Shown here: piece by piece, positions 59,596 to 62,262 of the stretch | Numbering within the stretch: position 1 is the stretch's first letter | Layout of the letters: every line of letters begins with the position of its first letter | Source: Paracoccaceae bacterium | GTDB taxonomy: Bacteria > Pseudomonadota > Alphaproteobacteria > Rhodobacterales > Rhodobacteraceae | Assembly (NCBI GenBank): GCA_902512685.1 | Contig: CABXKH010000006.1 | Location: 1 to 62,262 of the forward strand | DNA: 62,262 nt | Direction: 5' to 3' | The notes under the pieces: model-generated | What the model was told of the DNA's origin: nothing | Database searches by the model: none | Seen by the model: only the letters and a program-made list of their open reading frames with translations | Position numbers and translations under genes: made by a program

Positions 59596-61332
59596 ATGAG
59601 AGAAACGACGATTTTGGCGTTAGATGTTGTTGGGTTTTCAAAGCAAGTTGCTGAAAATCCTAAAGTGACCATAGATGTTTTGTCTGCACGAAGAAAACGC
59701 ATTCATAAACTTGTTATTTCAATGAATGGGCGCGTATTCAATGAAGCCGGAGACAGCATTGTTTCAGAGTTTTCCGAAGCAGATAAAGCTGCGCTTTGTG
59801 CAATGGCAATTCAAGAGGAAATGTCCCGTTTAAATGCGGGTTCTCCAACAGAGCGGCGGATGATGTTTCGCGCAGGCATCAACCATGGTCCGGTCATGGA
59901 TGCAGATGACAATGTGTTTGGAGACACTGTTAATGTAGCCGCCCGGCTTGAGGCCGCCTCTTCTCCTGAAGGTGTTTATCTAAGCAAAAGTGCTTTTGAT
60001 AAGCTGATGTCGGATACCAAAAGCTCTTTTGCCTATTTGGGCGAATTAAGCCTTAAGAACATTCCAAACCCGACAGCTGTTTATATGTGGAAATCAGGAT
60101 ATCAAATGGGGCGCTATGGGGCGTCAAACACTGAAAAAGTTGCCAATGTCGAAACTCTGCCTGGTTCAATTGCGGTATTGCTATTTAAAAACCTGAATTC
60201 GGACGAAGAACAACAATACTTTTGCGAGGGCGTTTCAGAAGATTTAATTAGCGCCTTGTCGCGATATAAATCGCTGCGGGTGACTTCAAGCAACGCAAGT
60301 TTTGCCTTTGTTGCCAGTGAAAAAACATTGCAAGAGATCAGCCATGCGCTGTCGGCAAAGTATATCCTGTCGGGTGCCGTGCGCAGCATGGGCAACCGAG
60401 TTCGTATCAATATAAAATTAGACAACTCTGAATCCAGTCAAACCATATGGTCCGAAAAATTTGAAACCACTAAGGAAGGCATTTGGGAATTAGAGGAGAC
60501 CTTGGCATCGACCGTAGTTTCAAAACTCGTTGGCCAAGTGGAAAAAGATGAAATGCGCTCATCAGCCAATAAACCGCCTGAGGATGCGCGCGCGTATGAT
60601 CTGGTTCTGCAGGGACTGAAACATCACAGAAATTCAATTGTTTCGCGTGAAGATGCACGCAAGGCCTATGATCTTTTCAGCAGAGCTGTGGATCTTGATC
60701 CAAACTATCCCAGAGCGATGGCATGGAAAGTTTGCTCGACGGCCAACCTATCATCCTGGGAGCCAGAGATTTTAGGACCAAACTGGATGCAAGATGCATT
60801 AAAAAGCGTTGAGAAAGCTCTTGAACTTGACCCTGACGATGCTGAAGCCAACAGGATCATGGGCGCTATGCAATTATCAAATGGAAACTACGAAGCTTCG
60901 TTAGAGCATCACCGCCATGCCTGTAGTCTTTGTCCCTCTGATCTATATATAGCCGCCAAGCACTGCAAAGTACTAATGTATGACGGTCGATTGGATGCGG
61001 CGCAGAATGAGTTGGATCGAGCAACAAAAATAAATCCAACGGCCTCTGATCTACTTTATGAAATTGAAGGTGTGTTAAAATTCTGGCAGCACGATCATCA
61101 AGCCAGCAATGATATTTTTAAAAGAATAAAGTTTCCAGATCCGATCATTTCTGTGTTCGAATCTGCAAATAATTATCATCTGGGACGTATTGATCTGGCT
61201 GCGCAGAAAGTGGCGGAAATCGAAGCAGATTATGGGCTTTCTGTCGAACGTTTGATCCAAGACGAGCCATATCGTAAAGAGGAAATGAAATCCATGCTAG
61301 AGCCAATTCTTAAATCCAGCGCCTTGGTGTAA
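59596..61332 (+). CDS. Class III adenylate cyclase with TolB-like and TPR regions
   Basis: Signalling protein of 578 aa. The cyclase domain covers about residues 1-165, with first metal site ILALDVVGFSKQV, second metal Asp in NEAGDSIVSEF, and the transition-state Asn and Arg in FGDTVNVAARLEA. A TolB-like N-domain follows (SIAVLLFKNLNSDEEQQYFC near 189, then VSEDLISALSRYKSL), then TPR-type helical repeats from about 335 to 540 (AYDLFSRAVDLDPNYPRAMA, KALELDPDDAEANRIMG). No membrane helix is visible. ATG 59596 has TGGGG seven bases upstream. It stands alone after an AT-rich gap. Confidence 0.9.
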   Translation: MRETTILALDVVGFSKQVAENPKVTIDVLSARRKRIHKLVISMNGRVFNEAGDSIVSEFSEADKAALCAMAIQEEMSRLNAGSPTERRMMFRAGINHGPVMDADDNVFGDTVNVAARLEAASSPEGVYLSKSAFDKLMSDTKSSFAYLGELSLKNIPNPTAVYMWKSGYQMGRYGASNTEKVANVETLPGSIAVLLFKNLNSDEEQQYFCEGVSEDLISALSRYKSLRVTSSNASFAFVASEKTLQEISHALSAKYILSGAVRSMGNRVRINIKLDNSESSQTIWSEKFETTKEGIWELEETLASTVVSKLVGQVEKDEMRSSANKPPEDARAYDLVLQGLKHHRNSIVSREDARKAYDLFSRAVDLDPNYPRAMAWKVCSTANLSSWEPEILGPNWMQDALKSVEKALELDPDDAEANRIMGAMQLSNGNYEASLEHHRHACSLCPSDLYIAAKHCKVLMYDGRLDAAQNELDRATKINPTASDLLYEIEGVLKFWQHDHQASNDIFKRIKFPDPIISVFESANNYHLGRIDLAAQKVAEIEADYGLSVERLIQDEPYRKEEMKSMLEPILKSSALV

Positions 61333-61620
61333 AACAATAAATAGCCACATAAGCTGCATTGCAAAGATAAACGCCCGAGCATATGCGTGGGGAAATAAAG
61401 CGTTGCCAATCTGCGTAGCATATCTTTTTCAATCGAAGAACGTTTTGGGGTGAATATCGGTCAAAGCCTTACCACAATATAGATTGATACACGGCGTATG
61501 ATTTGAATTTCAACAATATTTAGCTTGGATCAGTTGGGCTCTAATGGCATAAATATATGCGTTTAAGTCGCGTGCCACGCCACAAAAGGCTTACTGAAAT
61601 TCAAGGTCTGGATAAGTCAA

Positions 61621-62148
61621 ATGAAAATCGAACGCATAGAGGAATTGCGGCTTTCAAAAGCCGATGATGCGGCAATAGCCGCTTTGCTCAATGCCTCATT
61701 TGAAACTAACTTTGGCCAACGTAGTTTTTTTGAGCAACGCCATCATCTTCGCCTTTTGATACGTGAAAACAACACTGTCATTGGCCATATGGGGATTAGC
61801 ATAAGAGCTATACAAATGGGGCCCACGCTTTTGACAATTGCGGGTCTGGGTGACGTGGCCACAGATATAAACTACCGGGGACAAGGTATTGCAACCCGCT
61901 TGATGCACCGCGCTATTCAGGAAGTTAATGCCTCTCAATGCGCGTTTTTCTTACTATTCGGCAACCGGCCTCTTTATGCAGCGTCCGGCTTTAAATCAGT
62001 GACCAATACAGTCCGGCACTGCTCTTTGATCGGTGCAAAAACAGGTGATATTGTCGAAACCAGCAACAGCGGGCTTATGGTTTTGCAACTTGGGTCCACC
62101 CGTTGGGATGACGCGGCGCTGATTGATTTGGCGGGCCATGCGTTTTAA
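61621..62148 (+). CDS. GNAT-family acetyltransferase
   Basis: N-acetyltransferase of 175 aa. The acetyl-CoA motif is VATDINYRGQGIATRLM near residues 79-95, followed by a C-terminal FNR-type strand (LLFGNRPLYAASGFKS). The substrate is unknown. ATG 61621 lacks a strong ribosome site. The 288-bp gap upstream contains no gene I can support. Confidence 0.85.
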   Translation: MKIERIEELRLSKADDAAIAALLNASFETNFGQRSFFEQRHHLRLLIRENNTVIGHMGISIRAIQMGPTLLTIAGLGDVATDINYRGQGIATRLMHRAIQEVNASQCAFFLLFGNRPLYAASGFKSVTNTVRHCSLIGAKTGDIVETSNSGLMVLQLGSTRWDDAALIDLAGHAF

Positions 62149-62262
62149 ATTCTGATCTTGGTTATATAGGCTGCGGTTTGAACCAAACAGGCGGATAACA
62201 GCTTTTCTGCCCTAAACTTGCGATGCAGCAGAAATGCAACAGCCTGCAAACGGCCGCTACAA

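Noticed and set aside
1-62262. tRNA, rRNA, CRISPR arrays, insertion sequences, attachment sites
   Set aside because: No T-loop pattern, regularly spaced repeats, transposase or integrase frames were found on either strand by eye.

Overview
The window looks like chromosome of an alphaproteobacterium, most probably a marine Rhodobacterales (Roseobacter-group) species. This rests on gene content: a ChvG/ChvI two-component pair, an HvrA-type H-NS protein, ftsE-ftsX-plsC in one operon, an argH-lptM-like pair near lysA, and glutathione-dependent formaldehyde dehydrogenase. GC is moderate, with AT-rich gaps around 11.8-12.3 kb and 59.5 kb. I see no tRNA, rRNA, CRISPR array, insertion sequence or prophage. 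Genus and species are not determined.

Layout. (1) 1-12.6 kb is core metabolism and envelope: fhs, a flavoprotein, plsC, ftsX, ftsE, a zinc-ribbon membrane protein, lysA, an aminotransferase, a 34-residue LptM-like lipoprotein, argH, a TlpA-type thioredoxin, an LpxR-type lipid A deacylase and an H-NS-type protein. (2) 12.7-19.8 kb is a sugar-acid island: enolase-superfamily dehydratase, 3-hydroxyisobutyrate-dehydrogenase-type enzyme, DenD-type dehydrogenase, 2-keto-3-deoxygluconate kinase, fructuronate reductase and uronate isomerase, with no transporter or regulator beside them. (3) 20-41 kb is a flagellar block. flgBCDEFGHIJKL run in one direction, followed by a lytic transglycosylase, an extra hook/rod-type protein, an FlhG-like protein with a destroyed P-loop, and fliA. 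Two unknown genes and fliD run the other way. I find three well-formed sigma-54 (-24/-12) promoters reading into the minus-strand genes and a FliA-type promoter before fliD, which suggests a sigma-54 to FliA cascade. FlgE (1354 aa) and FlgK (1429 aa) are far larger than usual, and flgA, flgM and flgN are not here. (4) 41-49 kb holds adhC with a persulfide-dioxygenase-like protein, htpG, a glycine-zipper lipoprotein, an orphan 80-aa gene, a 28-aa membrane peptide with a strong leader hairpin, and chvI-chvG. (5) 49-59.5 kb is an amino-sugar island: GH20 hexosaminidase and GntR repressor on one side of an operator region, and two ABC permeases, a truncated Gfo/Idh-type gene, two SIS proteins (NagB-II-like and AgaS-like), a ROK kinase, a GatZ-like protein and NagA on the other. 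The importer's binding protein and ATPase are absent, and GatZ has no GatY partner. (6) 59.6-62.2 kb holds a class III adenylate cyclase with TolB-like and TPR parts, and a GNAT acetyltransferase.

The least conventional items are the sigma-54-driven, gamma-type flagellar cluster with its glycine-less FlhG homologue, the GatZ-without-aldolase amino-sugar route, and the tiny membrane gene with its structured leader divergent from chvI. All functions are read from sequence motifs and gene context; no database search was run.
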